From Raineya sp. (GTDB lineage: Bacteria; Bacteroidota; Bacteroidia; Cytophagales; Thermonemataceae): 64,000 bases of DNA. The stretch lies in assembly GCA_025454915.1 (NCBI GenBank), contig JALONN010000010.1, positions 95,455 to 159,454 of the forward strand, in the 5' to 3' direction. The notes under the pieces were generated by a model, which searched no databases, was not told the DNA's origin, and saw nothing but the letters and a program-made list of their open reading frames with translations. This document shows, piece by piece, positions 41,508 through 50,800 of this stretch (the first letter of the stretch is position 1; each line of letters opens with the position of its first letter). Both the position numbers and the translations under genes were made by a program.

Positions 41508-43415
41508 ATGAAAAAACTAGCATGGTTATTTTTGTTTTTACCTACAATATCGTGGGGACAAAAAAATATTGATTACAGTTTTTTATTAATACCAGCTAAA
41601 TTAACTGAAAATGCAAATGCTATTATCAGATTAGATGAGCAAGTTTTTACCATTCATAATACAGGAAAAGCTACACTTAAAAAGAAATATGTTTGTACTG
41701 TTCTCAATCAGGAAGGTGATAAACATGCTGAATTGAGGATTGATTATGATGATTTGATAATAGTCTCCAACATCTCAGGAAAACTATATGATAGAATGGG
41801 TAAGGTGGTAGACAAATTAAAAAAATCAGAAATTACAGATGTAAATACGTCTAATTATACTGAAATTGATGATAGTAGGATAAAAATTGCTAAATTTAAT
41901 TATAATACATACCCATATACAGTAGAGTTTGAGTATGAAATGGATTTTGAAAGTTTGCTTTTTTACCCTGAGTTTATACCTTGTCAAAGAATGTACGTTT
42001 CTATTGAAAAAGCCAGTTTGCAGATTTTAACTTCAAAAAATCATCAAATTTACTATCAAGAACGAAATATTTCCAATAAAACTGAAATCAAAGAAGAAAA
42101 AGATAAAAAACTTTATACTTGGAGTGTCGAGAATTATCCTGCCTTTAAACGAGAATATTATTCTATGAATTGGCGAGAACAAGTTCCTTGGGTCATTATT
42201 TCTCCAAAAGAATTTGAAGTAAATAATAAATACAAAGGTAAAATGGATTCTTGGGAATCTTTAGGGATGTTTTTCAAAGAGTTAAATAAAAATAGACAAG
42301 AAGTTCCTGAAGCTACAAAAACTAAAATACAGGAAATTACAGCTAACGCTAAAGATGATTATGAAAAAATAAAAATCATCTATAATTATATGCAGTCTAA
42401 AACTAGGTACATTAGCATACAGCTTGGTGTAGGAGGGTGGCAAACAATGCCAGCTAACTTAGTGGATAGTAAAGGTTATGGAGATTGTAAGGCTCTTTCA
42501 AATTATACAAAATCTTTGTTAAATGTTGTGGGTATTGAATCGCATTATGCTTTAATTAACGCAGGTGATAAAAATGAAGTATTTCCAGTTTTTGCTGACT
42601 TCCCTTCACCAAGGTTTAACCATGCTATTTTATGCGTACCTACTCAAAAAGATACTATTTGGCTTGAATGTACCAGTCAGAAAATGCCCACAGGTTTTTT
42701 AGGAGATTTTACAGATGATCGTTATGTCTTACTCATTACTGAAAAAGGTGGAAAATTAGTAAAAACACCTAAATATACGATGCAAGATAATCAGCTTATC
42801 AGAAAAGCAGATGTAATTATTAAGGAAACAGGAGAAAGTAAAGCAAGCATCAAAACTAAATATTCTAATTTGGAATATGACGAATTAAGAGGGTATATTG
42901 TAGCTTCTAATGAAGAACAAAAAAAATACCTTTATGAAGAAATGAACATTGCAAAATTTGATATTATTTCAATTAATTTAAAAGAAGATAAATCCCGAAA
43001 ACCATCTTTGGAAGAAAATCTTGAAATAAAAATAGACCAAATCGGAGCTAAAAATGGAAAAAGAATATTTTTTACACCAAATCTGTTTAATAAATTCTCG
43101 TTGCCACTTCCAGATTATAAAGAGAGAAAAACGGATATAGAATTACCTTTCAGAGACTTTGAACATAATGATGAAATACGTTTTAATATTCCAGCTAATT
43201 TTCAGTTAGAAGGTAATTTTGAAAGTGTAAATCTTTCTTCTAGTTTTGGTACATATTCTGTTTCGTTAGTCAAAGAAAATAGTGTATTGGTGTATAAAAG
43301 AAAACTTCAAGTGAAATCAGGGCGTTATTCTAAAGAAAAATACCAAGAGTTTTTAGATTTCTTTAGAAAAATAGATAAGTATGATAAAATGAAGGCTGTT
43401 TTAGTGAGTCAATAA
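41508..43415 (+). CDS. exported DUF3857 / transglutaminase-like protein, Cys present
   Basis: 635 residues. Signal peptide, DUF3857 domain, transglutaminase core with GYGDCKALSNY (C327) and RFNHAIL (H372); the acidic position is in WLECTSQ. A candidate active protease or transamidase in the periplasm or at the cell surface. Co-transcribed with the Ser-type paralogue. Ends in a strong hairpin terminator. Confidence 0.82.
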   Translation: MKKLAWLFLFLPTISWGQKNIDYSFLLIPAKLTENANAIIRLDEQVFTIHNTGKATLKKKYVCTVLNQEGDKHAELRIDYDDLIIVSNISGKLYDRMGKVVDKLKKSEITDVNTSNYTEIDDSRIKIAKFNYNTYPYTVEFEYEMDFESLLFYPEFIPCQRMYVSIEKASLQILTSKNHQIYYQERNISNKTEIKEEKDKKLYTWSVENYPAFKREYYSMNWREQVPWVIISPKEFEVNNKYKGKMDSWESLGMFFKELNKNRQEVPEATKTKIQEITANAKDDYEKIKIIYNYMQSKTRYISIQLGVGGWQTMPANLVDSKGYGDCKALSNYTKSLLNVVGIESHYALINAGDKNEVFPVFADFPSPRFNHAILCVPTQKDTIWLECTSQKMPTGFLGDFTDDRYVLLITEKGGKLVKTPKYTMQDNQLIRKADVIIKETGESKASIKTKYSNLEYDELRGYIVASNEEQKKYLYEEMNIAKFDIISINLKEDKSRKPSLEENLEIKIDQIGAKNGKRIFFTPNLFNKFSLPLPDYKERKTDIELPFRDFEHNDEIRFNIPANFQLEGNFESVNLSSSFGTYSVSLVKENSVLVYKRKLQVKSGRYSKEKYQEFLDFFRKIDKYDKMKAVLVSQ

Positions 43416-43416
43416 A

Positions 43417-43451
43417 TAAAAGAGATTTTCGGTTACCGAAAATCTCTTTTA
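43417..43451. terminator. strong bidirectional terminator
   Basis: A nearly perfect 35-base palindrome (AAAAGAGATTTTCGG / CCGAAAATCTCTTTT) with T-runs both ways. Separates the DUF3857 pair (+) from the RND adaptor gene (-). Confidence 0.85.
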
Positions 43452-43471
43452 TTTTTATTATTGTTATATTG

Positions 43472-44845
43472 TTACTTCTTCTTTTCTTTATCCTTTTTGG
43501 TTGCATCTGCCAGTTGCACTTCGTCACCTTCTTTTAGTTTCTTATCAATAGCTTGGAAAGGTCCTGTAACAATTTTTTCACCTGGTTTCAGACCTGTTAC
43601 CACCTCTATATTTTCAAAGTCACTAATGCCTGTTTTTACTTCTCTTAAAGAAACCTTTTTAGTAGTGCTATCAAACACGAATACAAATTCTTTCTTTTCG
43701 GAATCTTCTTTGCTTTTCTTACTATTTTTAGAATCATCCATATTCTTAGAATTCTCTTCTCCACCTTTTTTTTCTTGCTTTTTGATTTCATCGGAACTTT
43801 TTGCAACTACAGCAGCAAGAGGAACAGCCAATACATTGGGTTTGGTTTCTGTAATAACCTCTACACTGGCACTCGTACCAGGGCGGAAAGGTGATAAACG
43901 ACCACTTTTTGCTTTTAAATCTTTATAAGATTCTCCCAAAATACGTACTTTTACCTGAAACTCAGTAACAGATTCAGTTGTGAGAGCCTGATTGGCTGTA
44001 TTGGCAATAGAAGTTACAATTCCTTTGAATTTACGGTTTCTGTATGCTTCTACTTCTACATCTGCCGTATCGCCAAGGGCTACACGAACAATATCATTTT
44101 CATTCACATCTACACGAACCTCCATATCATTAAGATTGGCAATTCGTAGTAGCTCTGTACCAGCCATTTGAGCTGTACCAACCACTCTTTCACCTTTTTC
44201 TACGGCAAGTTTGGAGATTACACCACTAATAGGAGCATATACTGATGTTCTTGTCAGGTTTTGAATAGTTTCATTGACAGTTGAACTTGCACTCTGTATA
44301 TTGTACTGGGATGCAACCACAGCCTGTTTTGCTGACTCTAAATCTTGTTGAGCTACTTTGTATTCAGCTGTTGCTTGTTCAAATTCTAAAGCTGAAATGA
44401 TTTTTTGTTCAAAAAGTCCTTTCTGACGATTATAATTTGCCTGAGAACGCATAAACTGAGCTTCAGCCTGTAACTGTCTGGACTGTGATTGAGCCAAACT
44501 TGCTTTACTGGTATTTAAAGAAGCTTGTGAACGCTGAACGGCTAATTCGTAATTATCAGGGCGAATACGCAATAAAAGTTGCCCTTTTACAACAGAATCA
44601 CCTTCTTTTACATACAATTCGGTAATTTCTCCAGAAACATCAGGGCTTAGCTTAATTTCTGTTTCAGGTTGAACTTTGCCCGAAGCACCCACTTTTTCTG
44701 TAATTACTACATTTTTGACTTCTGCAACTTCTACAGTTTCTAAATTCTTTTTGCCCTTGCTCAATACAACTGAAACAATCACCAACAAAACAACTCCACC
44801 CACCAAGTACCAAATAAGACGATTTGATTTCTTCTTTTTACTCAT
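43472..44845 (-). CDS. RND-type periplasmic adaptor (HlyD/MacA family)
   Basis: 457 residues. N-terminal membrane anchor (LIWYLVGGVVLLVIVSVVL). Lipoyl-like domain (SPDVSGEITELYVKEGDSV), coiled-coil hairpin, second lipoyl half and beta-barrel (MEVRVDVNENDIVRVALGD), with a lysine/serine-rich insertion near 360. Membrane-fusion protein for an efflux transporter, probably MacB-like or RND. No transporter gene is adjacent within the window, which is unusual. Confidence 0.85.
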   Translation of the reverse strand: MSKKKKSNRLIWYLVGGVVLLVIVSVVLSKGKKNLETVEVAEVKNVVITEKVGASGKVQPETEIKLSPDVSGEITELYVKEGDSVVKGQLLLRIRPDNYELAVQRSQASLNTSKASLAQSQSRQLQAEAQFMRSQANYNRQKGLFEQKIISALEFEQATAEYKVAQQDLESAKQAVVASQYNIQSASSTVNETIQNLTRTSVYAPISGVISKLAVEKGERVVGTAQMAGTELLRIANLNDMEVRVDVNENDIVRVALGDTADVEVEAYRNRKFKGIVTSIANTANQALTTESVTEFQVKVRILGESYKDLKAKSGRLSPFRPGTSASVEVITETKPNVLAVPLAAVVAKSSDEIKKQEKKGGEENSKNMDDSKNSKKSKEDSEKKEFVFVFDSTTKKVSLREVKTGISDFENIEVVTGLKPGEKIVTGPFQAIDKKLKEGDEVQLADATKKDKEKKK

Positions 44846-44899
44846 AACTAAGTTTAATTAATAAAAATATATTTAGGTCTAATTGTTAAATTAATAATT

Positions 44900-45790
44900 T
44901 TATGGCTTAGGCTGAATAAGAAAACTTCCACCACTACCTACATAAGTAGGAGATTGTCCATTCCATTTCTTCACCTTTTCATATTCAATTAAGTTTGGAG
45001 ATAACGACTCAGCAAGTTTTTTATTGTATTCTGCTTCTGCTTCAGCCTTGATACGCATAGATTCTGCAAAACCTTTTGCTTTTTCAATCTCTTTTTGTGC
45101 TTCTGCTTTTTCTTGAGCCACTTCTTGTTCTTTCTTGAGAGCAATTTGTCTTGCATTAATTTTAGCATTGATGTTATCAACAACCCCCTGAGGTAAACGC
45201 AACTCATTGAGTAATACTACTTGCTCTACAACAAAACCTTCTCGAACCATAAAATTTTTAATTTCTACTTCCGATTCTGCCTGAAAAGTTACTTTACTTT
45301 CATAAAGTTGCTCAGCTGTGTATTTCCCTGAAATTTTATTATAAGCATCACGCATATAATTACGCATAATAGTTTTATTCAAAACTTCTAGAGGCTTTCT
45401 GTACTTCTTAAAAATATTAGCTGCCTGATTGGGAGCCACACGATAATTCATCGAGACATCAAACGAAACAACCAATCCATCTTTGGTTGTTACCCTGAAT
45501 TCTTCATTATCAGGGCTTCCTTCTGTTTTGTCCTTTGTGAAAACTATATTTTGCACAAATGTTGGAAACTCATAAATTTCTGTCGTAAAAGGATTGTACC
45601 AAACAAGTCCTGTTACTTCTGTTACATCTTGTACTCCTTTTTCTGAGCCATAGAGTTTTACTACAAGTCCTACGTGTCCTGCATCAATGCGTTTACAAGC
45701 ACTTGAAAGTGAAACAACTAAAATTACAAACACAATACCTGCTCCTATCAATTTGAAAAGACCAGAAATACCACCTGATGGAGTTGCCAT
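44900..45790 (-). CDS. SPFH/band-7 (prohibitin-like) membrane protein
   Basis: 296 residues from the ATG at 45790; the frame to 45865 adds unconvincing residues. One N-terminal transmembrane helix (LIGAGIVFVILVVSL), then the SPFH domain (AGHVGLVVKLYGSEKGVQD, TKDGLVVSFDVSMNYRV), then a long C-terminal coiled coil (KEQEVAQEKAEAQKEIEKAKG). Such proteins form ring scaffolds on membranes, often controlling proteases. A CKR after the helix (SSAC) may be lipidated, weakly. Confidence 0.82.
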   Translation of the reverse strand: MATPSGGISGLFKLIGAGIVFVILVVSLSSACKRIDAGHVGLVVKLYGSEKGVQDVTEVTGLVWYNPFTTEIYEFPTFVQNIVFTKDKTEGSPDNEEFRVTTKDGLVVSFDVSMNYRVAPNQAANIFKKYRKPLEVLNKTIMRNYMRDAYNKISGKYTAEQLYESKVTFQAESEVEIKNFMVREGFVVEQVVLLNELRLPQGVVDNINAKINARQIALKKEQEVAQEKAEAQKEIEKAKGFAESMRIKAEAEAEYNKKLAESLSPNLIEYEKVKKWNGQSPTYVGSGGSFLIQPKP

Positions 45791-45950
45791 AAGAATAAAA
45801 GTTTTATGAAATAAAACGGTGAAAATCTTAAAATCTGTACGAATTTTAGTAAAAATTCCTTTCAAAGAAAAAGATTTTTTAGTTTCGCAACACTTTTCTT
45901 CTCAGAAATGTTTCTGATAGTAGAAGCAAACCATTCAAATACATTTTTTT

Positions 45951-47183
45951 ATGAACTCAACAGCTATTTTAGATATACAAGCAATTCGCAAACAATTTCC
46001 TATTTTACACCAGCAAGTAAACGGAAAACCTTTGGTTTATCTGGATAATGCAGCTACTTCTCAGAAACCTCAGAGTGTTATCAATGCTCTTATGGCTTAC
46101 TACGAGGGGTATAATGCCAACATCCACAGAGGAGCACATTATTTAGCTGCCAAAGCCACAGATATTTATGAACAGACTCGTCATAAAATTGCTCAGTTTT
46201 TAAATGCACCAAGCTCTGACGAAATTATTTTTACACGAGGTACAACCGAAGGAATTAATCTGGTTGCCAGCACTTTTGGACGAAAAATGATACAAAAAGG
46301 AGATGAAATAATCATCTCTACAATGGAACACCACTCCAATATTGTTCCTTGGCAGATGCTTTGCGAAGAAAAAGGAGCAGTTTTAAAAGTAATACCTATT
46401 ACAGATAGTGGAGAACTCATTTTAGAAGAATACGAAAAACTACTTTCAGAAAAAACAAAACTGGTTTCTATTGTGCATATTTCCAATGCTTTAGGGACGA
46501 TTAACCCTGTAAAAGAAATGATACAAAAGGCTCACCAGTTTGGTGCAAAAGTATTTGTAGATGGAGCTCAGGGGGCTGTACACTTGGATATTGATGTACA
46601 AGACTTGGATTGCGATTTTTACGCATTTTCAGGGCATAAAGTGTATGCACCTACAGGTATCGGGGCTTTGTATGGAAAAAGAGCAATTTTAGAGACTATT
46701 CCGCCGTATCATGGTGGAGGAGAGATGATTAAAGAAGTGACTTTTGAAAAAACGACTTACAACGATTTGCCTTTCAAATTTGAAGCAGGAACGCCCAATA
46801 TTGCTGATGTTATTGCCTTTGGCACAGCCTTAGATTTTGTGGCAGATTTGGGTAAAAACAATATTGCTACTCACGAACAACAACTTTTGGAATATGGTAC
46901 TCAAAAAATACAAGAAATAGAAGGCTTAAGAATTATCGGTACAGCCAAACACAAAGCAAGTGTTATTTCTTTTGTGTTTGAGGATATTCACCATTCGGAT
47001 GTGGGTACACTTTTGGATAATCAGGGGATAGCTGTACGTACAGGGCATCATTGTACCCAACCACTCATGAAACGTCTTGGACTTTCAGGGACAACAAGAG
47101 CCTCTTTTGCTGTTTATAACACCTTTGAAGAAGTAGATGCTTTTATCGCTGGCTTGCAGAAAGTTGTGAAAATGATGAGATAG
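45951..47183 (+). CDS. sufS: cysteine desulfurase
   Basis: 410 residues. Group II desulfurase: YLDNAATSQKP near the N-terminus, PLP lysine K230 (SGHKVYAPTG), active-site C368 (RTGHHCTQP). Supplies sulphur for Fe-S cluster assembly through SufE/SufBCD, none of which is adjacent. Divergent from the SPFH gene. Confidence 0.95.
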   Translation: MNSTAILDIQAIRKQFPILHQQVNGKPLVYLDNAATSQKPQSVINALMAYYEGYNANIHRGAHYLAAKATDIYEQTRHKIAQFLNAPSSDEIIFTRGTTEGINLVASTFGRKMIQKGDEIIISTMEHHSNIVPWQMLCEEKGAVLKVIPITDSGELILEEYEKLLSEKTKLVSIVHISNALGTINPVKEMIQKAHQFGAKVFVDGAQGAVHLDIDVQDLDCDFYAFSGHKVYAPTGIGALYGKRAILETIPPYHGGGEMIKEVTFEKTTYNDLPFKFEAGTPNIADVIAFGTALDFVADLGKNNIATHEQQLLEYGTQKIQEIEGLRIIGTAKHKASVISFVFEDIHHSDVGTLLDNQGIAVRTGHHCTQPLMKRLGLSGTTRASFAVYNTFEEVDAFIAGLQKVVKMMR

Positions 47184-47205
47184 TGTTTGAAACTTCAAAT
47201 ATTTT

Positions 47206-47793
47206 ATGAAAAAAATATTAATTACATTTTTGAGTATTGTAACTCTATTTTCTTGTGAAACAACACCTACCAAAAAGGAAGAAAAACAAGAAAGTTCAGC
47301 AACACAATTAAAAGCTATAGAAAAAGATACAATACAAAAAATAGACGAGCAAGAAGAATATAACTCAAAATGTTCTATTCTTTCTGAAATGCCCAAGGAT
47401 TCTGCAATATCTTCTTTGATAAGCAAAACTACTCGTGTGGAAGCTATTATGTTTAAGATGATAAGGAATAAAAATAGGGCTATAGATATACTTGAAAGAG
47501 AAGCATATACTCAAATTGAAAATAATAAAATAATTCTGGATAGTATCATAAAACGGGTTAATTTAGATAAAAAGCAAATTCAAGATATCTTTAATACGTT
47601 ATTTAGATATAAAGGTAAGAATACACAAGGAAAAGCTTGCTACTCACCACGCCATGTACTAGTTTTCTATAATCAAAACAAAATTATAGCTTTCCTTGAA
47701 ATTTGTTTTGGTTGTAAAGATACAAGAAGTTATGGTGTTGAATTCACAGATTTCTGTGATGAAAAGTGGGAAAAATTAAGAGAATTCTTTTAA
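47206..47793 (+). CDS. hypothetical lipoprotein (195 aa)
   Basis: Lipoprotein signal peptide with lipobox LFSC (C17), followed by a charged linker and a soluble domain with two late cysteine pairs (GKACYSPRH; EICFGCKD and TDFCDEKW). No family recognised. Follows sufS by 22 bases and ends in a terminator. Confidence 0.65.
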   Translation: MKKILITFLSIVTLFSCETTPTKKEEKQESSATQLKAIEKDTIQKIDEQEEYNSKCSILSEMPKDSAISSLISKTTRVEAIMFKMIRNKNRAIDILEREAYTQIENNKIILDSIIKRVNLDKKQIQDIFNTLFRYKGKNTQGKACYSPRHVLVFYNQNKIIAFLEICFGCKDTRSYGVEFTDFCDEKWEKLREFF

Positions 47794-47797
47794 AACA

Positions 47798-47822
47798 AAA
47801 AAGCAGCTTTAAGCTGCTTTTT
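47798..47822. terminator. bidirectional terminator
   Basis: AAAAAGCAGCTT (47798-47809) with AAGCTGCTTTTT (47811-47822) forms a near-perfect hairpin with T's both ways between convergent genes. Confidence 0.8.
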
Positions 47823-48134
47823 CTACTTGATTACTTTCTTTCTTAATATAGCTACAATTTCCTCAATAGCTTTTTCTCTGATGGGTTTTTCTACCATTTC
47901 GGGGATACCTTCTTGCGTTACCAGTGGGGTTATACTTTCAGCATAAAGGTCATTGGCTACCTCAGCCAAAGCATCATCCAACTCCTTCCCTGTTTTGTCT
48001 TTTGTACGTGGGTCAGCTTGCATATTTTCAACTTTTTGTAAGAGAGCTTTTACTTTTGAGCCAATATAAGCTGCTTGTACCACAGGACCTACGATAGGGA
48101 ATCCTTTGAATACCTTGTAAATAGTTTCATTCAT
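47823..48134 (-). CDS. hypothetical protein (103 aa)
   Basis: N-terminal amphipathic/hydrophobic segment (FKGFPIVGPVVQAAYIGSKVKALL) then an acidic helical part (LDDALAEVANDLYAE) and a basic tail. Membrane-associated or a small helical bundle. No recognised family. Confidence 0.55.
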   Translation of the reverse strand: MNETIYKVFKGFPIVGPVVQAAYIGSKVKALLQKVENMQADPRTKDKTGKELDDALAEVANDLYAESITPLVTQEGIPEMVEKPIREKAIEEIVAILRKKVIK

Positions 48135-48257
48135 AAGTGTAGTAAAGTTTGAAAAGATGGTTAAATAAACTATTCAAATATATTGAAATAAATTTGAAAA
48201 TCAAGGAGATAGTGAATTATCTTACAAATAGAGGTTTTTATTTGCAATCTTATTTTT

Positions 48258-48265
48258 TAAATTTG
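48258..48265 (+). promoter_or_regulatory. consensus -7 box before peptidase gene
   Basis: TAAATTTG fits TAnnTTTG exactly, 29 bases before the start at 48294. A TTTG at 48241-48244 is too close (13 bases) to be a normal -33 element. Confidence 0.35.
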
Positions 48266-48293
48266 TACATAGAGTAACTTTAATACTTAAAAT

Positions 48294-49991
48294 ATGCTCA
48301 AAAAACGCAATTTCCTGCCTGAAAACTTCGTGGTACAAAAGTGGGCTACCATCGAACCTTTTTACAAGAATTTATTAGAAAGAAATATCAATTCAGTTCA
48401 TGATTTAAGAGCTTGGTTTAGAGATAGAAGCGAATTGGAAAGTATGCTATCAGAAGATATGGCTTGGCGTTATATCAAGATGACTTGCAATACAGCAGAT
48501 GAGGTTTTACAAAACAGTTTCAACGATTTTGTAAGTAATATTCAGCCTTCAGCCATTCATTACAATCATCAGCTCAATGAAAAATGCTTGGCAAATCCTT
48601 TTTTACAGGAATTAGAGCAGGAAAGTAATTTTAAAATAACGATTCGAGGTTTGAGAAAACAAGCAGAAATTTTTAGGGAAGAAAACATTCCTCTGCAAAC
48701 AGAACTCCAAATCAAAGAACGTGAATATGGAGCCATTGCAGGAGCAATGATGATCAACTGGAAAGGTGAAGAACTTACTTTACAGCAGGCTGGTAATATT
48801 TTGGAAGACAAAGACAGAAAAAATAGAGAAGAAGCTTATTTTGCTATTCAAAACAGACGTTATCAAGACAAAGACAAATTAGATAATTTACTCTCTGAAC
48901 TTATCACATTACGCCATCAGGTAGCCCTGAATGCAGGTTTTAAAAACTACAGAGACTATGCTTTTGCTGCTTTGGGCAGATTTGATTACAGCCCTGAAGA
49001 TTGCTTCAAATTTCATGAGGCAGTAAGCCAAAAAGTAATGCCACTTGTTGAAAAGCTTGCTGAAGAAAGAAAAAATTTAATGAAGCTTGATACCCTGAAA
49101 CCTTGGGATATGCAAGCCGACCCCACAGGTTTACCAGCTCTTAAAGTTTTTGATAACTCAGAAGAACTCATTGAAGAAACAATTGCTTGTTTTGATGATT
49201 TAGATGGATTTTTAGGCGATTGCCTGAGAACCATGAAAAAAATGGGGCATTTAGACCTTGATTCCCGTAAAAATAAAGCCCCTGGTGGTTATAATTATCC
49301 ACTGGCAGAAACAGGCTACCCCTTTATTTTTATGAATGCAACGTCTAATCTACGAGATTTAACAACTCTTTTACACGAAGGAGGGCATGCCGTTCACTCT
49401 GTACTTTGTAAAGATATGGAAATCAATACTTTCAAAGAGCCACCAGCGGAAGTAGCCGAGCTAGCTTCTATGAGTATGGAGCTGATTACATTGCCATTCT
49501 GGAAGCATTTTTTTGAGAAAGCAGAAGATTTACAAAGAGCTAAAAAGGAACATCTAGAAGATTTACTGGCTGTATTGCCTTGGATTGCCTGCATCGATAA
49601 ATTTCAACATTGGTTATACGAAAATCCTGAACATAGTATTTCAGAACGTCAGGAGGCTTGGGTTCGTATTTATTCGGAGTTTTCACCTAAATCTGTGGAT
49701 TGGAGTGGGGTAGAGCATTTCAAAGCTTATCATTGGCAAAAACAATTACATTTATACGAAGTGCCTTTTTATTACATAGAATATGGTTTTGCTCAATTGG
49801 GAGCCATTGCAGTCTGGCGAAATTGTCAAAAAGATTTAAAATCGGGGTTAAAAGGCTATTTGGATGCACTTTCTTTGGGATATACTAAAACAATTCCCGA
49901 AGTTTATCAGACAGCAGGTATTCAGTTTGATTTTTCGCCTGCTTACATCGAGGAACTCATGCAATTTGTAAAAAGTCAGATTGATGCGTAA
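48294..49991 (+). CDS. M3-family oligoendopeptidase
   Basis: 565 residues. The zinc motif HEGGH (H361-H365) lies in TLLHEGGHAVHSV. Flanking LASMSMELITLPFW and QHWLYENPEHSISERQEAW match oligoendopeptidase F-like M3 enzymes. Cytoplasmic peptide breakdown expected, as no signal peptide is present. Overlaps the methyltransferase start by 8 bases. Confidence 0.9.
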   Translation: MLKKRNFLPENFVVQKWATIEPFYKNLLERNINSVHDLRAWFRDRSELESMLSEDMAWRYIKMTCNTADEVLQNSFNDFVSNIQPSAIHYNHQLNEKCLANPFLQELEQESNFKITIRGLRKQAEIFREENIPLQTELQIKEREYGAIAGAMMINWKGEELTLQQAGNILEDKDRKNREEAYFAIQNRRYQDKDKLDNLLSELITLRHQVALNAGFKNYRDYAFAALGRFDYSPEDCFKFHEAVSQKVMPLVEKLAEERKNLMKLDTLKPWDMQADPTGLPALKVFDNSEELIEETIACFDDLDGFLGDCLRTMKKMGHLDLDSRKNKAPGGYNYPLAETGYPFIFMNATSNLRDLTTLLHEGGHAVHSVLCKDMEINTFKEPPAEVAELASMSMELITLPFWKHFFEKAEDLQRAKKEHLEDLLAVLPWIACIDKFQHWLYENPEHSISERQEAWVRIYSEFSPKSVDWSGVEHFKAYHWQKQLHLYEVPFYYIEYGFAQLGAIAVWRNCQKDLKSGLKGYLDALSLGYTKTIPEVYQTAGIQFDFSPAYIEELMQFVKSQIDA

Positions 49992-50703
49992 AAAGAATAC
50001 TTATTTTCAGTTTAAGCAGTTTAGAGTAGAACAAGACCAAACTGCCATGAAAGTAAGTACAGAAGCTTGTATTTTGGGGGCATATAGCCATAGCAACGCC
50101 CCCCAAAATATTTTAGATATTGGTTCTGGAACGGGTTTATTGGCTCTGATGCTTGCTCAACGTTATTCAGAAAGTAAAATAACCACAGTTGAAATAGACG
50201 AATCAGCTTTTTTACAAGCTCAGGATAATATTAAAAATAGTGCTTTTTCAGGGCAAATAGAATGTTTTCATCAATCCATTCAGTCATTTTCCAGTCAAGT
50301 AAATGTTCAATATGACATGATTGTGTCTAATCCTCCATTCTATGAAAATCATTTACTTTCTGGAAATCAGGAACAAGACAAGGCTCTTCATCAGGAAACA
50401 CTCAATTTTCGTGAAATTGTAGAAATTGTCAGAAAACATCTGAAGCCAGAGGGCATATTCTGGCTTATTTTACCACCTTATCAAATGGAGCAGTTTATAG
50501 ATTTGGCACAATCCTCACAATTGTATCTGAACCATGAACTAAAGGTTTTCCATAGCCCCAAACATACTCTTTTTAGAAAAATATGCTCTTTTGTATTGAA
50601 TCAAGCAAAATCTACCCAAAATATGCTTTATATTAAAGATGAACAGGAAATTTATACAGAAAACTTTAAAAACTTACTAAAGGATTTTTATCTTGCTTTT
50701 TAG
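49984..50703 (+). CDS. trmN6: tRNA1(Val) adenine-37 N6-methyltransferase-like
   Basis: 239 residues from the ATG at 49984. N-terminal KFRVEQDQTAMKVSTEA, SAM site ILDIGSGTGLLALMLA and catalytic NPPFY (SNPPFYEN) match YfiC/TrmN6, which methylates A37 of tRNA-Val. PrmC-like RNA/protein methylases share parts of this, so the substrate is a family inference. Confidence 0.85.
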   Translation: MRKKNTYFQFKQFRVEQDQTAMKVSTEACILGAYSHSNAPQNILDIGSGTGLLALMLAQRYSESKITTVEIDESAFLQAQDNIKNSAFSGQIECFHQSIQSFSSQVNVQYDMIVSNPPFYENHLLSGNQEQDKALHQETLNFREIVEIVRKHLKPEGIFWLILPPYQMEQFIDLAQSSQLYLNHELKVFHSPKHTLFRKICSFVLNQAKSTQNMLYIKDEQEIYTENFKNLLKDFYLAF

Positions 50704-50800
50704 AAAAATTACAAATAAGTATCTAATACTTGAAAAATCAGTTACAAATTGTTAACTTTAAATAATAAACCTTACAACTACATCTAAAACTTTATTTGGT

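Noticed and set aside
43461..43928. ORF of 155 codons on the + strand
   Set aside because: It is the antisense shadow of the RND adaptor; its serine/phenylalanine-rich sequence is the reverse of Lys/Glu-rich codons.
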